The position numbers and the translations under genes are program-made. A stretch of DNA of 64,000 bases, taken from contig ONPD01000005.1 in assembly GCA_900319625.1 (NCBI GenBank), forward strand, positions 124,001-188,000. The letters are read 5' to 3'. The notes under the pieces are model-generated. The model had not been told where the DNA came from. It ran no database searches and worked only from the letters and a program-made list of their open reading frames with translations. The stretch is from an uncultured Treponema sp. (GTDB taxonomy: Bacteria > Spirochaetota > Spirochaetia > Treponematales > Treponemataceae). Positions 43,859 to 53,495 of this stretch are shown piece by piece; the stretch's first letter is position 1, and each line of letters starts with the position of its first letter.

Positions 43859-45220
43859 CTAAACGCGGTCTGCAATCGGAATAAAAGAACGCTCTTCTGA
43901 AACGTTTTTGTAAGCCGGACGGTAAATACGGCCGCCGCTTACTACTTCCTCAATTCTGTGTGCCGACCAGCCCGCAATTCGCGAAATTGCAAAAATCGGA
44001 GTAAATAGTTCGCGAGGAATATTAAGCATTGAATATACAAAACCAGAATACAAGTCAACGTTAGCGCAAACCTTCTTGTCTGAATGGTGAACATCACAGA
44101 TAATGCCGGGAGCCAGGCGTTCGATAGTGTCGTATAGTCCGAACTCTTCCATACAGCCCTTTTCTTTAGCAAGTTCTCTTGCCTTTGCCTTCAAAAGCTT
44201 TTCACGAGGGTCGCTGATTGTATAAACAGCGTGTCCCATACCGTAAATCAAACCGCTGTGGTCAAAAGCGTCTTTCTGAGCAATCTTTCTAAGATAATCG
44301 CCGACTTCTTTTTCGCTGGACCAGTCTTTTACGTTTGCCTTGATTTCATCCATCATTTCTACTACGCGGATGTTGGCACCACCATGGCGGCTTCCCTTCA
44401 GCGAACCGATTGCGGCTGCCATAGAAGAATAAGTATCTGTATCGGCAGAAGAAACAACGTGAACTGTCAAAGACGAGTTGTTACCACCACCGTGCTCTGC
44501 GTGAATGATAAGGGCAAGGTCAAGAACCTGAGCTTCAAGCGGGCTGAATTCCTTATTTGAGCGGATAAGACGGAGGAAGTTTTCTGCGGTAGAAAGCTCC
44601 GGCTTTGGATTGTGAATGTACATACTTTCACCGTCATAATAGCGGCGCTTTGCCTGATAACCGTAAGCGGCAAAAGTAGAAAAGCGTGCAATCAGCTGAA
44701 CGCTCTGCTTGATGATATTTCCAAGGCTGCGGTTTTCAGGATCTTCGTCATAAGAATAGCTTGCGAGTACACAACGAGCCATCTTGTTCATGATGTCCTT
44801 AGAAGGCGCCTTCATAATCATGTCTTCTGTAAAGCTTGGAGGAAGATTTCGGATTTCTCCAATGTAGTTTGCAAAACGGTCAAGCTGCTCCTGACTTGGA
44901 AGCTCTCCAAAAAGCAGAAGATAAGCGCACTGCTCATAACCAAACTGATGATTTTTTTCTGCATCGGCAATCAAATCTTCTACGTTGTAACCGCGGTAAA
45001 CAAGGCGGCCAGGAACTGCAACCTTTTCTCCGTTCTGCATTTCGTAACCAACTACATCACCAATTCTGGTAAGACCTACAAGTACACCGGTTCCGTTTGC
45101 ATTACGAAGGCCGCGTTTGACATCAAACTTGTTATACAAATCAGGATTGATAGGGTCGTTATGAACAGCAAGGCTTTCAAACTTCTTAAGGATTTCAGAC
45201 TCGTCTTTATAATCAATCAT
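43859..45220 (-). CDS. gltA: citrate synthase
   Basis: A 453-residue protein of the citrate synthase fold with the catalytic residues recognisable: His in LIIHAEHGGGNNSSL, His in GMGHAVYTISDPR and the Asp region of the C-terminal half. It condenses acetyl-CoA and oxaloacetate. In a treponeme with an incomplete TCA cycle it would feed glutamate synthesis. A long form starting at 45250 is possible, but I chose the ATG at 45220 because the 45250 ATG has no ribosome binding site and 45220 has GGGGG upstream. Together with the pseudouridine synthase gene it forms a two-gene unit. Confidence 0.92.
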   Translation of the reverse strand: MIDYKDESEILKKFESLAVHNDPINPDLYNKFDVKRGLRNANGTGVLVGLTRIGDVVGYEMQNGEKVAVPGRLVYRGYNVEDLIADAEKNHQFGYEQCAYLLLFGELPSQEQLDRFANYIGEIRNLPPSFTEDMIMKAPSKDIMNKMARCVLASYSYDEDPENRSLGNIIKQSVQLIARFSTFAAYGYQAKRRYYDGESMYIHNPKPELSTAENFLRLIRSNKEFSPLEAQVLDLALIIHAEHGGGNNSSLTVHVVSSADTDTYSSMAAAIGSLKGSRHGGANIRVVEMMDEIKANVKDWSSEKEVGDYLRKIAQKDAFDHSGLIYGMGHAVYTISDPREKLLKAKARELAKEKGCMEEFGLYDTIERLAPGIICDVHHSDKKVCANVDLYSGFVYSMLNIPRELFTPIFAISRIAGWSAHRIEEVVSGGRIYRPAYKNVSEERSFIPIADRV

Positions 45221-45293
45221 ATTAAGGCCCCCATCAGCTTTTTTATACATTTATTTGCATAAATATGCAATTTTTTCAAAATGAAATTACATA

Positions 45294-45299
45294 ATTATA
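45294..45299 (-). promoter_or_regulatory. -10 hexamer of the citrate synthase gene
   Basis: A perfect TATAAT on the minus strand about 75 bases before the chosen start gives an ordinary leader. The -35 is not clear. Confidence 0.45.
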
Positions 45300-45372
45300 C
45301 GAATTTGAGCTGGCAAATTCAATAAGATTTAAGAAATTTAAGTCACAGTAAATTTTTACACTGACATTAAAA

Positions 45373-45403
45373 AAGCGGGCAGATGAAACTCACCTGCCCG
45401 CTT
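45373..45403 (-). terminator. rho-independent terminator of the sugar ABC transporter operon
   Basis: AAGCGGGCAG and its exact complement (45373-45382 / 45394-45403) form a 10-base stem with an 11-base loop. On the minus strand it is followed by a run of T, 44 bases beyond the yjfF-like stop. Confidence 0.9.
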
Positions 45404-45446
45404 AAGGAGTATTTATGATTTTGAAAAGATTTTCGTTTTACTACGC

Positions 45447-46535
45447 CTATTTACGGCTTCTGTTCTTCACAATTACGAATACACTCTGCAATACGATGAA
45501 GAAACAAAGGATTGCAGAAAGTACGATTCTTGCCCACCAGCTGGAAAGCGTTCCCTGGAAGCGGATCAAGCTTTCGATTGTTGCCTTAATCAAAACACCA
45601 AAGAAGGTTCCCACTACAGTACCAACACCACCGGTAAGCATAGTTCCACCAATTACGGCAGACGAAATTGCTTCCATTTCAAATCCTCGAGCCTGTTCTA
45701 CGAAGCCCGAAGTTGTGTTCAGACAGAATACAAGTCCACCAAGCGATGCCAAAAATCCTTCCAGCATATAAGCCATGAACTTAGTCTTCTTTACGTTGAT
45801 ACCCATAAGGAGGGCGCTCTGTTCGTTTCCACCGATAGCGAACAAGTTACGGCCGAAGCGTGTATATTTAAGCATCCACCAGATGATTACAACAGTAATC
45901 AAAGCGATGATTACACTTGGATGAACAAACGGGAACATCAGTTTTCCTCTTCTGTTCAAATAGGCTCCAATTAAAACTAAGTAATCTTCACCAGATTTAT
46001 CTGGAATTGCCAGGCCGACATTTATGTTCTTATTTGCAAGACCAAGGAAGAAAGCACTCTTTGTAATTGCAATCTGCTGTGAACTGATAATAGCTGTCAA
46101 ACCACGGCAGAAGAAGAGTCCCGCAAGGGTGATTACGAAAGGCTGCAATTCCATATAAGAAATCAGCCATCCCTGGAAAGCACCAAAAAGAACTCCAAAA
46201 GCAAGGACAATCAGAATCGCAATACCGGCAGGCATTCCCATTTTTTCCATATAAAAGGCCAGAATCATACAATCAAGGCCGACTACAGAACCAACAGAAA
46301 TATCAATACCGCCGGTAATCATTACGACTGTCATACCAGACGCAACAATCAAAAGACCTGCGTTATCAATCAGCATATTAAGGAAGGTCTGGGTTTTTCC
46401 AAAACCCTGTTCATGGAAAACAATCAGACCAACAATATACATAAGGGCAAAGAGACCAACAGTAACCATAAGAAGGAAGTTGCTGGAATCAATCTTTTTC
46501 TTCTGTTTACTAAGTAAACTTCTAACACTCAACAT
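45447..46535 (-). CDS. yjfF: sugar ABC transporter permease, YjfF-like
   Basis: A 362-residue polytopic permease of the BPD_transp_2 family (about 9-10 helices). Typical motifs are VVMITGGIDISVGSVVGL, where the family EAA-like loop would be, and GVGTVVGTFFGVLIKATIESL near the C-terminus. Order binding protein, ATPase, permease, permease matches E. coli ytfQ-ytfR-ytfT-yjfF for galactofuranose. GGGAGG ribosome binding site precedes the ATG. It ends the operon, followed by a strong terminator. Confidence 0.87.
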   Translation of the reverse strand: MLSVRSLLSKQKKKIDSSNFLLMVTVGLFALMYIVGLIVFHEQGFGKTQTFLNMLIDNAGLLIVASGMTVVMITGGIDISVGSVVGLDCMILAFYMEKMGMPAGIAILIVLAFGVLFGAFQGWLISYMELQPFVITLAGLFFCRGLTAIISSQQIAITKSAFFLGLANKNINVGLAIPDKSGEDYLVLIGAYLNRRGKLMFPFVHPSVIIALITVVIIWWMLKYTRFGRNLFAIGGNEQSALLMGINVKKTKFMAYMLEGFLASLGGLVFCLNTTSGFVEQARGFEMEAISSAVIGGTMLTGGVGTVVGTFFGVLIKATIESLIRFQGTLSSWWARIVLSAILCFFIVLQSVFVIVKNRSRK

Positions 46536-46546
46536 TTCTTTCCTCC

Positions 46547-47626
46547 CTATTTAGCCAAATTCAAAGCGTTTGCGCGGTTGAGTTTTCTCTGAGCAATCCA
46601 CTTTTTGAAAGCAGGTGACTGGAAAACTACAATCAGAATTACAACGACAGCCTTGTAAACCGGCAGCTGGTCAGCGCTTACACCAACGGCATACAAACTT
46701 GTTGTAAGAGCCTGAATTGTGATGGCACCGATTACAGAACCTGCAAGGTTGAACTTACCGCCGCCAAGGCTGTTTCCGCCAAGGGCAACTGCAAGAATGG
46801 CATCAAGTTCCATATTCAAGCCGATGTTGTTAGCATCGCAGGAATAGATACGGCTTGAAGCGATAAGACCTGTAACACCTGAACAAAATCCACTGAATAC
46901 ATAACAGAAGAAAATTACCAGAACAGAGTTGATACCAACAAGGCGTCCTGCCTTAGGGTTGATTCCGACTGTCTGAATGTAAGTGTTCATTGCTGTTTTT
47001 GTTGTAACAAGGTAAGTGATTGCAACAAAGGCAAGGGCAATAAAGATCGGGGTCGGTACAATACAGCCCGGTATAAATCCACCGATATATTTGTATGATT
47101 CCATACGAACATAAAGGATTACACCAGTTGCAACTTCACCGTTTTCCAGAATCTTAGAACTGATAAGCTGGGCAATTCCGCGTCCGGCTGTATACATAAT
47201 CAATGTAGCAACCATAGGCTGAATGTTAAGACCTGCAACTAAGAAGCCGTTTACAGCACCACAAAGCACGCCCAAAAGCAAACCAAAGAAGATTGCAAGG
47301 GCTGGAGCAGTTGCGTAGCCGTCGTAACTTGAACCAAGCAGGCGGACAATCAAGGCGGCAGAAACCGCAGCAATCGTACCAACCGAAATATCAGTACCGC
47401 GCGAAGAAGCCGCAACAAAGGTCATACCTACTGCAAGAATAATAAGTTCACTTGAACGGTTCAAAATATCGATTAAGAAGCCGTAAAGAACTCCGTTATT
47501 AATAGAAATTCTGAAAAAGCCCGGAGTGATGATTGCGTTTACAATCAGCATTACAATCAAAGCTGTAATTGGCAGCATAAGCTGGCTTTTTCGGGCTTTA
47601 TTCCACATTGCATAAAAATTAGCCAT
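46547..47626 (-). CDS. ytfT: sugar ABC transporter permease, YtfT-like
   Basis: A 359-residue permease of the same family as its neighbour, with GMTFVAASSRGTDISVGTIAAV and DAILAVALGGNSLGGGKFNLAG. The start at 47626 is supported by GGGAGG 9 bases upstream and falls 8 bases inside the preceding ATPase gene, so the two are coupled. The earlier ATG at 47650 is weaker. It forms a heterodimeric channel with the YjfF-like subunit. Confidence 0.87.
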   Translation of the reverse strand: MANFYAMWNKARKSQLMLPITALIVMLIVNAIITPGFFRISINNGVLYGFLIDILNRSSELIILAVGMTFVAASSRGTDISVGTIAAVSAALIVRLLGSSYDGYATAPALAIFFGLLLGVLCGAVNGFLVAGLNIQPMVATLIMYTAGRGIAQLISSKILENGEVATGVILYVRMESYKYIGGFIPGCIVPTPIFIALAFVAITYLVTTKTAMNTYIQTVGINPKAGRLVGINSVLVIFFCYVFSGFCSGVTGLIASSRIYSCDANNIGLNMELDAILAVALGGNSLGGGKFNLAGSVIGAITIQALTTSLYAVGVSADQLPVYKAVVVILIVVFQSPAFKKWIAQRKLNRANALNLAK

Positions 47627-49139
47627 TCTGTTTTCCTCCCGCAATTGCAACCATTACATCCTGCTGAGTAAGATTGTCGTTCTTAAGCTCTCCAACCTTT
47701 TCACCATCGCGCATTACGCAGAGGCGGTTTACAGTACGGAGCATTTCATCAATTTCAGAAGAGATGAAGACTACAGTCAAACCTTCTTTTGCAAGCTGAA
47801 TTACCAGCTTCTGGATTTCTGTTTTTGTACCAACGTCAATACCGCGGGTAGGTTCATCCAGAATCAGGAATTCAGGGTTGGTTACCAGCCAGCGTCCGAT
47901 AATTACCTTCTGCTGGTTACCACCCGAAAGGGCTTTAATAGGAGTTTCCATAGAAACAGTTTTTACGTTCAATGCCTTTACGTATTTTTCTGTCAATTCA
48001 ATCTGCTTGCTCATAGGAAGCTTTTTGAAAACGCCGGTTTTTGCCTGCAAAGCAATCATCATGTTTTCACGGATTGAAAGGTCAGCAATAATACTTTCAG
48101 CCTTGCGGTCTTCCGGCAGATAAGCCATACCGCGTTTAATTGCATCAAGAGGAGTATTTACCGTCAAAGGCTTTCCGTTGAACTCAAGGCTACCTGCATC
48201 CGGGCGGTCAGCACCATAAAGTGTGCGGACAAGCTCAGAACGGCCGGAACCAAGAAGTCCTGTCAAACCGATAACTTCACCTTTCTTAATAGTAAGTTCA
48301 AACGGCTTAATTGTTCCCTTGTGGGTAAGACCAACAGCCTTCAAAATTACAGGAACATCATCGCGCTCTTCAACAGAATTATCTGCGTGCAAGTTATCAA
48401 GTTCTGCAACTTCGTGACCAAGCATTGCCTGAACCAGTTCAAGACGAGGAAGTTCTTTTACAGTGTACTGACCTTCAAGTTCACCGTTTCTCAAAACAGT
48501 AATCTTATCGCAGACAGCATAAACCTGCTCAAGGAAGTGAGTTACGAAGATAATTCCAACTCCACGGCTCTTCAGGCGGTTCATAACCTTAAAGAGCTCC
48601 TCTACTTCCTTATCATCAAGAGAAGAAGTAGGTTCATCAAGAATCAGAACCTTACAGTCAAAATTGATAGCACGGGCAATAGCAACCATCTGCTGAATAG
48701 CAACAGAATAATCGCCAAGACTCTTAGTTACATCTATATCAACAAGGCCTACTTCAGTCAAAACTTTTTTAGCCTGTTCATTCATTAATTTCCAGTCAAT
48801 TGCAAAATGTTTTTTTGGTTCATGTCCCGCAAAAATATTTTCTGCTACAGAAATATTAGGACAAAGGTTAACTTCCTGATATACAGTACTGATACCGTTC
48901 TGCTGTGACTCTTCCGGAGAGTGGTTATTTATTTTATTTCCTTCAAGGAAGATTTCTCCCGAGTCTCTGGTGTGAATACCAGTTAAAACTTTAATCAATG
49001 TAGATTTTCCGGCACCGTTTTCACCCATAAGAGCGTGAATTTCACCCTTACAGAGAGTAAAATCAACATTCTGAAGAGCTTTTACACCCGGAAAAGTCAT
49101 TGTTATGTTTTTCATTTGAAGTAAAACTTCATTTGCCAT
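47619..49139 (-). CDS. ytfR: sugar ABC transporter ATPase with two nucleotide-binding domains, YtfR-like
   Basis: A 506-residue protein made of two ABC domains. The first has Walker A GENGAGKST, signature YSVAIQQM and Walker B LILDEPTSSL; the second has LLGSGRSEL, SGGNQQKV and Walker B LILDEPTRGI. Degeneracy of one Walker A is normal in this subfamily. The ATG at 49139 with AGGGAAAAG upstream is preferred to the 49211 ATG, which lies in or next to the terminator after the binding protein gene. Confidence 0.9.
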   Translation of the reverse strand: MANEVLLQMKNITMTFPGVKALQNVDFTLCKGEIHALMGENGAGKSTLIKVLTGIHTRDSGEIFLEGNKINNHSPEESQQNGISTVYQEVNLCPNISVAENIFAGHEPKKHFAIDWKLMNEQAKKVLTEVGLVDIDVTKSLGDYSVAIQQMVAIARAINFDCKVLILDEPTSSLDDKEVEELFKVMNRLKSRGVGIIFVTHFLEQVYAVCDKITVLRNGELEGQYTVKELPRLELVQAMLGHEVAELDNLHADNSVEERDDVPVILKAVGLTHKGTIKPFELTIKKGEVIGLTGLLGSGRSELVRTLYGADRPDAGSLEFNGKPLTVNTPLDAIKRGMAYLPEDRKAESIIADLSIRENMMIALQAKTGVFKKLPMSKQIELTEKYVKALNVKTVSMETPIKALSGGNQQKVIIGRWLVTNPEFLILDEPTRGIDVGTKTEIQKLVIQLAKEGLTVVFISSEIDEMLRTVNRLCVMRDGEKVGELKNDNLTQQDVMVAIAGGKQNG

Positions 49140-49171
49140 TTTTCTTTTCCCTAAGTTTTTTTTCTTAAAAA

Positions 49172-49222
49172 AAAGGCTGGAGAGTGCAGGTTTATAAATC
49201 CCCCTGTGCAACTCCAGCCTTT
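49172..49222 (-). terminator. partial terminator between binding-protein and ATPase genes
   Basis: Arms AAAGGCTGGAG... (49172-49190) and its near complement (49202-49222) form a long stem followed on the minus strand by T residues. It lies 23 bases after the ytfQ-like stop. Since the operon must continue, it probably lets only part of the transcripts through, raising binding-protein yield. Confidence 0.85.
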
Positions 49223-49245
49223 CCAGCTAAATTACTAACTTATTA

Positions 49246-50235
49246 TTAGTATTTACGTGTTGGAAGTTTTGCAGCAGCATTTCCCTGATCAAATACTTCT
49301 TCAACTACGTACTGGATCTTGCTCTTGATTCCTTTAGGACCTTTAGCTTCCAAAGTCTTGATGATTTCATCAACACGTGGACCGTGAAGTGGGTTACATT
49401 CTACAGCACAGTTGATTTCACCAGCGATCATCTTGTTGAATGTTTCGTGTACAGCATCGAAACATATGATGATGATGTCTTTTCCAGGAACTTTACCAGC
49501 AGCCTTGATAGCGTCGATTGCACCCCAAGCCATATTATCGTTTTCTGCGAATACTACATCAATTTTTGGAGTAGATTTGAGGATAGACTCCATAACTTCC
49601 TGTCCCTTAGACTGTGTGAATTCACCTGTCTGCTGAGCAACAAGTTTCCAGTTTTTGTGAGCAGCAATACCCTCTTCGATACCCTGTGTACGTCCGATCT
49701 GAGCAGAAGCACCAATTGTACCCTGAAGGTCTACGATATTGATAGTTTCCTTATCGCGGCCTGTCTTCTTGAGGTAGCCTTCGAGCCATTTAACGCCGTC
49801 GCGTCCTTCCTGAAGGAAGTTTCCGCCTACCCAGCAAACATAAAGATCATCTACACCAGTCATCTGACGGTCAGAAAGAATTACAGGGATTCCAGCATCC
49901 TGAGCTTCCTGAAGAACTGTAGCCCAACCAGTTTCTACTACTGGAGCAACTACGATGTAGTCAACATCCTGCTGGATGAAACTTCGGATAGCCTTAATCT
50001 GGTTTTCCTGTTTCTGCTGAGCATCATCAAAAATCAATTTGTAGCCATTAGCTTCTGTGAATGTCTCTTTGAAAGAAGTTGTGTTTGCAAGGCGCCAGTC
50101 TGATTCAGCACCAACCTGAGCATAACCAACTGTGATGAGTTTTTTAGCAGGAGCCTTCTTCTTTGCAGCAAACATACTGCCGGCAGCTGCTACCATAAGA
50201 CCTGCAGCAATCAAAGTCTTAACTGTTTTTTTCAT
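49246..50235 (-). CDS. ytfQ: periplasmic sugar-binding protein, YtfQ-like
   Basis: A 329-residue exported protein (signal MKKTVKTLIAAGLMVAAAGS) with the YtfQ pattern GYAQVGAESDWR, DDAQQKQENQIKAI and VVAPVVETGWATVL. E. coli YtfQ binds galactofuranose; the same or a related furanose is likely here, not proven. I chose the ATG at 50235 (8 bases after AGGAGG) rather than 50241 (2 bases after it). It heads the operon and shares a fold and motifs with the sensor lipoprotein at 41808. Confidence 0.92.
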   Translation of the reverse strand: MKKTVKTLIAAGLMVAAAGSMFAAKKKAPAKKLITVGYAQVGAESDWRLANTTSFKETFTEANGYKLIFDDAQQKQENQIKAIRSFIQQDVDYIVVAPVVETGWATVLQEAQDAGIPVILSDRQMTGVDDLYVCWVGGNFLQEGRDGVKWLEGYLKKTGRDKETINIVDLQGTIGASAQIGRTQGIEEGIAAHKNWKLVAQQTGEFTQSKGQEVMESILKSTPKIDVVFAENDNMAWGAIDAIKAAGKVPGKDIIIICFDAVHETFNKMIAGEINCAVECNPLHGPRVDEIIKTLEAKGPKGIKSKIQYVVEEVFDQGNAAAKLPTRKY

Positions 50236-50268
50236 ATCCATTTCCTCCTAACGATTTGGACTGTTTTT

Positions 50269-50274
50269 ATTATA
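50269..50274 (-). promoter_or_regulatory. -10 hexamer of the ytfQRT-yjfF operon
   Basis: A perfect TATAAT on the minus strand about 33 bases before the chosen ATG leaves an ordinary leader with AGGAGG. The -35 (around 50291-50297) is weak. Confidence 0.6.
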
Positions 50275-50425
50275 CTTTTATGGTAAATCGCAAAAGGTCA
50301 GAAGTACATACAGATTTTTACGGATTTATTTCAATTTTTTGGGATTTTTTTCAGAAAAATTTGTTAGAATTTATAAAAAGTTAAGATTTTTTTGGAAAAA
50401 GTTATGTTTTTTTTTGATAAAAAAA

Positions 50426-50445
50426 AGGGGGCTTACTCACCCCCT
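50426..50445 (-). terminator. terminator after the beta-barrel protein gene
   Basis: AGGGGG / CCCCCT (50426-50431 / 50440-50445) with an 8-base loop, followed on the minus strand by a T run. It starts 7 bases beyond the end of the gene at 50452. The rest of the 50236-50451 gap is AT-rich with nothing else seen. Confidence 0.85.
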
Positions 50446-50451
50446 CATATT

Positions 50452-51603
50452 CTACAGGCTGAATCTCAAGCTGAAAGCGCCACCAAAGACATTAGAAGGA
50501 ATGTCATAGCTTGCACTGAATGTAAGATCGATTACAGCGAAGTCAAAGGCAAATCCACCCTGAATTACAGGACGGAATTTAAATCCGCTTGCACCGCCTT
50601 CAAAGTTTGAAGGAAGAAGACCGTTATCAATAGCTTCAATAATCTGACGATTATCTGCCTTCAGGATATTATTCCATTTAATTCCCTTAGCATACCAGTC
50701 TGTGCTTGAATTTGTGAACATAAAGCGTGTTCCAAAGAATGGTCTGAAGAACAAAAGCTTTGTAGAAATCTGTGCATTCAAAGTAAAGTTTGTAGACTTG
50801 AAGTTCAAACCGGCACTGGCATCATCACTATTAACGTCTACCTTACCCTTTGTGTAATAGAATCCGGCACCAACAGAAACTTTAGTATCAAGAACCTTAG
50901 GTTCCCATACACAGTAGCGGATATCAAAACCAATAGCAAAGTAGTCAAATGTTACGTGCTTCAACAAACTGTCAAGACCAAGCTTTGATGAATTAAGAGT
51001 TGTCAGTGTAAAGCCAAAGTCAAAAGGAAGGGCAAAATCACCAACCTTTACACCACCAAGGCGCAAATCTGCTGTAACAGTAGGCATAGCAAGAAGATCC
51101 GGTAAGCCACCCAAATCCATTTTGAAGGCACTGCTTGTAGATTTAATAGGCTTCATATCCATTGAAGCTGCACCAACATTTACACCAAGACCAAAGCGGG
51201 GACAGAACTTTCCATTTCCAACCTGAACTAAATATCCAATCCAGGAATTTGCCCATACGTTCTGCTGAATCTGTGAATTAGGAATTGCATTGCTCAGAAC
51301 CTCTGAAAAATCATTAAGTCCGTTTCTGGCAGTTGTATAAGGAGTTGTTGTACCAAGGCTGCTTCCAATATCTTTATAAGCATCTGTAACCTTGCTGGCA
51401 ATATTTTCCAGTTCAGATTTATTAATATTATTTTCCTTAAGCTTCTCTTCAATTAATGCTCTGTTTGAATTAACAATATTTACAAGATCATCTGGAACAG
51501 AAACTGTAACAGGACCATCACTGGCAGTAATCTCAATATCAACTGCAAACATAGGAAGTGCCATCATAGCAGCTATTCCTAAAACCACGAAAATTTTCTT
51601 CAT
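50452..51603 (-). CDS. treponemal beta-barrel outer membrane protein of unknown function
   Basis: A 383-residue exported protein (signal MKKIFVVLGIAAMMALPMFA). Residues 25-110 are hydrophilic and partly helical, and the rest shows alternating beta strands with aromatic girdles, ending GGAFSLRFSL with a C-terminal aromatic pattern like BAM substrates. I do not recognise a named porin. GGAGGAA ribosome binding site and a good promoter precede it, which fits an abundant envelope protein. Confidence 0.75.
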   Translation of the reverse strand: MKKIFVVLGIAAMMALPMFAVDIEITASDGPVTVSVPDDLVNIVNSNRALIEEKLKENNINKSELENIASKVTDAYKDIGSSLGTTTPYTTARNGLNDFSEVLSNAIPNSQIQQNVWANSWIGYLVQVGNGKFCPRFGLGVNVGAASMDMKPIKSTSSAFKMDLGGLPDLLAMPTVTADLRLGGVKVGDFALPFDFGFTLTTLNSSKLGLDSLLKHVTFDYFAIGFDIRYCVWEPKVLDTKVSVGAGFYYTKGKVDVNSDDASAGLNFKSTNFTLNAQISTKLLFFRPFFGTRFMFTNSSTDWYAKGIKWNNILKADNRQIIEAIDNGLLPSNFEGGASGFKFRPVIQGGFAFDFAVIDLTFSASYDIPSNVFGGAFSLRFSL

Positions 51604-51636
51604 AATTTCCTCCGAAACATTTATAAAACCTTCATT

Positions 51637-51665
51637 ATTCTACCTTTCGACACCATTTTTGCCAA
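51637..51665 (-). promoter_or_regulatory. promoter of the beta-barrel protein gene
   Basis: TTGGCA (51660-51665), a 17-base spacer and TAGAAT (51637-51642) on the minus strand. The predicted leader is about 27 bases and contains GGAGGAA. Confidence 0.7.
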
Positions 51666-51707
51666 TATTTATGCAACAAATTGTTTTTTATCTTCCATCA
51701 AATTTAA

Positions 51708-51736
51708 TTGAAACAGAAGGCAATTTCTTATAAAAT
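51708..51736 (+). promoter_or_regulatory. leaderless promoter of fhs
   Basis: TTGAAA (51708-51713), 17 bases, TAAAAT (51731-51736). Seven bases further is 51743, the A of the fhs ATG. The only purine-rich sequence that could be a ribosome binding site (AGAAGG) lies inside the promoter spacer and so would not be transcribed. Confidence 0.7.
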
Positions 51737-51742
51737 CACAAC

Positions 51743-53419
51743 ATGACAGATATCGAAATCGCCCAGAAAAACCTAATGGTTCCTGTTAAGGACGTAGCCG
51801 CAAAAATCGGCATCACAGAAGATAAACTCGAACTCTATGGTCCTTACAAGGCAAAAATCACTTTTGAAGAACTTAAAACCCTGCAGAAAAAGGCCTGCCA
51901 AAAGCCAGGAAAGCTTATTCTTGTAACCGCAATTACCCCTACCCCGGCAGGCGAAGGAAAATCAACAGTAAGCATCGGACTTGCCGATGGTCTTAATAAA
52001 ATCGGAAAGAAGACCGTAGTAGCCCTGCGCGAGCCTAGTCTTGGCCCCTGTTTCGGCGTAAAAGGCGGTGCCTGCGGCGGCGGATATGCCCAGATTGTTC
52101 CAATGGAAGACATAAACCTGCACTTTACAGGCGACATTCACGCAATTTCAATCGCAAACAATTTGATTGCAACATTAATCGATAACCACATACAGCAGGG
52201 TAACCAGCTTGGAATTGATCCGCGAACTATCAGCTGGAAACGCTGTATGGATTTGAACGACCGTTCACTCCGCAACATCATTGTTGGACTTGGCGGCCGC
52301 TTACAGGGTGTTCCCCGCGAAGACCACTTTACAATCGCTGTTGCCTCAGAAATCATGGCAATCATCTGTCTTTCAAAAACTATCAGCGAACTTAAAGAGC
52401 GCATCGACCGCATCGTAATCGGTCAGAACTACAACCGCGAAAACGTTACCTTCGGCCAGCTTAAATGCACCGGCGCCGTTGCAGCCCTCCTTAAAGACGT
52501 AATCAAGCCTAACCTTGTTCAGACTCTGGAAAAAAATCCGGCCTTTGTTCACGGAGGCCCTTTTGCAAACATCGCCCACGGCTGTAACAGTGTAAACGCT
52601 ACAATGTGCGCCCTGGCAACCGGTGACTATGTTGTAACTGAAGCAGGTTTTGCCGCAGACCTGGGCGCAGAAAAATTCCTGGATATCAAATGCCGCTCGG
52701 CAGGCTTAAAACCTAGTGCCGTTGTAATTGTTGCAACAATCCGAGCCCTTAAAATGCACGGAGGAGTTGCTAAAACTGATTTAGCACAACCAAATACTGC
52801 TGCCCTGGAAAAAGGCTTTGAAAACCTCAAGACTCATATAGAAAACATCGCAAAATTCGGTTTGCCTTCAGTTGTTGCCGTAAACAAATTCATCACAGAC
52901 AGCGACGAAGAAATCAAACTTCTTGAATCTCTCTGCGAAAAATTCGGGGCAAAAGCCGTACTTAGCGAAGGCTGGGAAAAAGGCGGAAACGGAACTACAG
53001 AACTTGCTAAAGCCGTGGCAGAAATCGCTGACAGCGGTAAGGCAGACTTCCACCATCTTTACGAGGACGAACTTCCTCTTACTCAGAAAATCGAAAAAAT
53101 TGCTACAGAGATTTACCGTGCAGAAAGAGTCGATTTTGACTCCGCAGCTCTCAAGAAACTCAAGGATTTTGAAGAAAAAGGCTACGGAAAGCTTCCAGTC
53201 TGCATTGCAAAAACCCAGAATTCAATCAGCCATGACCCGAAACTTATCGGAGCTCCAAAAGGCTTTGTATTCCCGGTTCGCGATGTTCAGCTTTATGCCG
53301 GTGCAGGTTTTGTAGTAGCACTCGCAGGTGACATAATGACAATGCCAGGCTTACCAAAAGCCCCGGCTGCTCTCAACATCGACGTTGATGATGACGGAAA
53401 AATTACAGGATTGTTCTAA
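51743..53419 (+). CDS. fhs: formate--tetrahydrofolate ligase
   Basis: A 558-residue protein of normal Fhs length with the ATP-binding [18 protein letters not shown] (residues about 65-82), [20 protein letters not shown] and the C-terminal [21 protein letters not shown]. It makes 10-formyl-THF from formate, ATP and THF, feeding purine formylation (purN here) or acetogenic/one-carbon metabolism known in some gut treponemes. It is alone in its unit, with a leaderless promoter and a strong terminator. Confidence 0.97.
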   Translation: MTDIEIAQKNLMVPVKDVAAKIGITEDKLELYGPYKAKITFEELKTLQKKACQKPGKLILVTAITPTPAGEGKSTVSIGLADGLNKIGKKTVVALREPSLGPCFGVKGGACGGGYAQIVPMEDINLHFTGDIHAISIANNLIATLIDNHIQQGNQLGIDPRTISWKRCMDLNDRSLRNIIVGLGGRLQGVPREDHFTIAVASEIMAIICLSKTISELKERIDRIVIGQNYNRENVTFGQLKCTGAVAALLKDVIKPNLVQTLEKNPAFVHGGPFANIAHGCNSVNATMCALATGDYVVTEAGFAADLGAEKFLDIKCRSAGLKPSAVVIVATIRALKMHGGVAKTDLAQPNTAALEKGFENLKTHIENIAKFGLPSVVAVNKFITDSDEEIKLLESLCEKFGAKAVLSEGWEKGGNGTTELAKAVAEIADSGKADFHHLYEDELPLTQKIEKIATEIYRAERVDFDSAALKKLKDFEEKGYGKLPVCIAKTQNSISHDPKLIGAPKGFVFPVRDVQLYAGAGFVVALAGDIMTMPGLPKAPAALNIDVDDDGKITGLF

Positions 53420-53442
53420 TTAAATAAGATTGGTTTAAAATC

Positions 53443-53480
53443 AAAAAAACAGCTTTCAGTCAACTGAAAGCTGTTTTTTT
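53443..53480. terminator. bidirectional terminator between fhs and adk
   Basis: Arms 53443-53460 and 53463-53480 are exact complements (AACAGCTTTCAGT core) with a 2-base loop and A/T runs on both sides, so it serves both convergent genes. Confidence 0.92.
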
Positions 53481-53495
53481 AATCGAAATGCTGTT

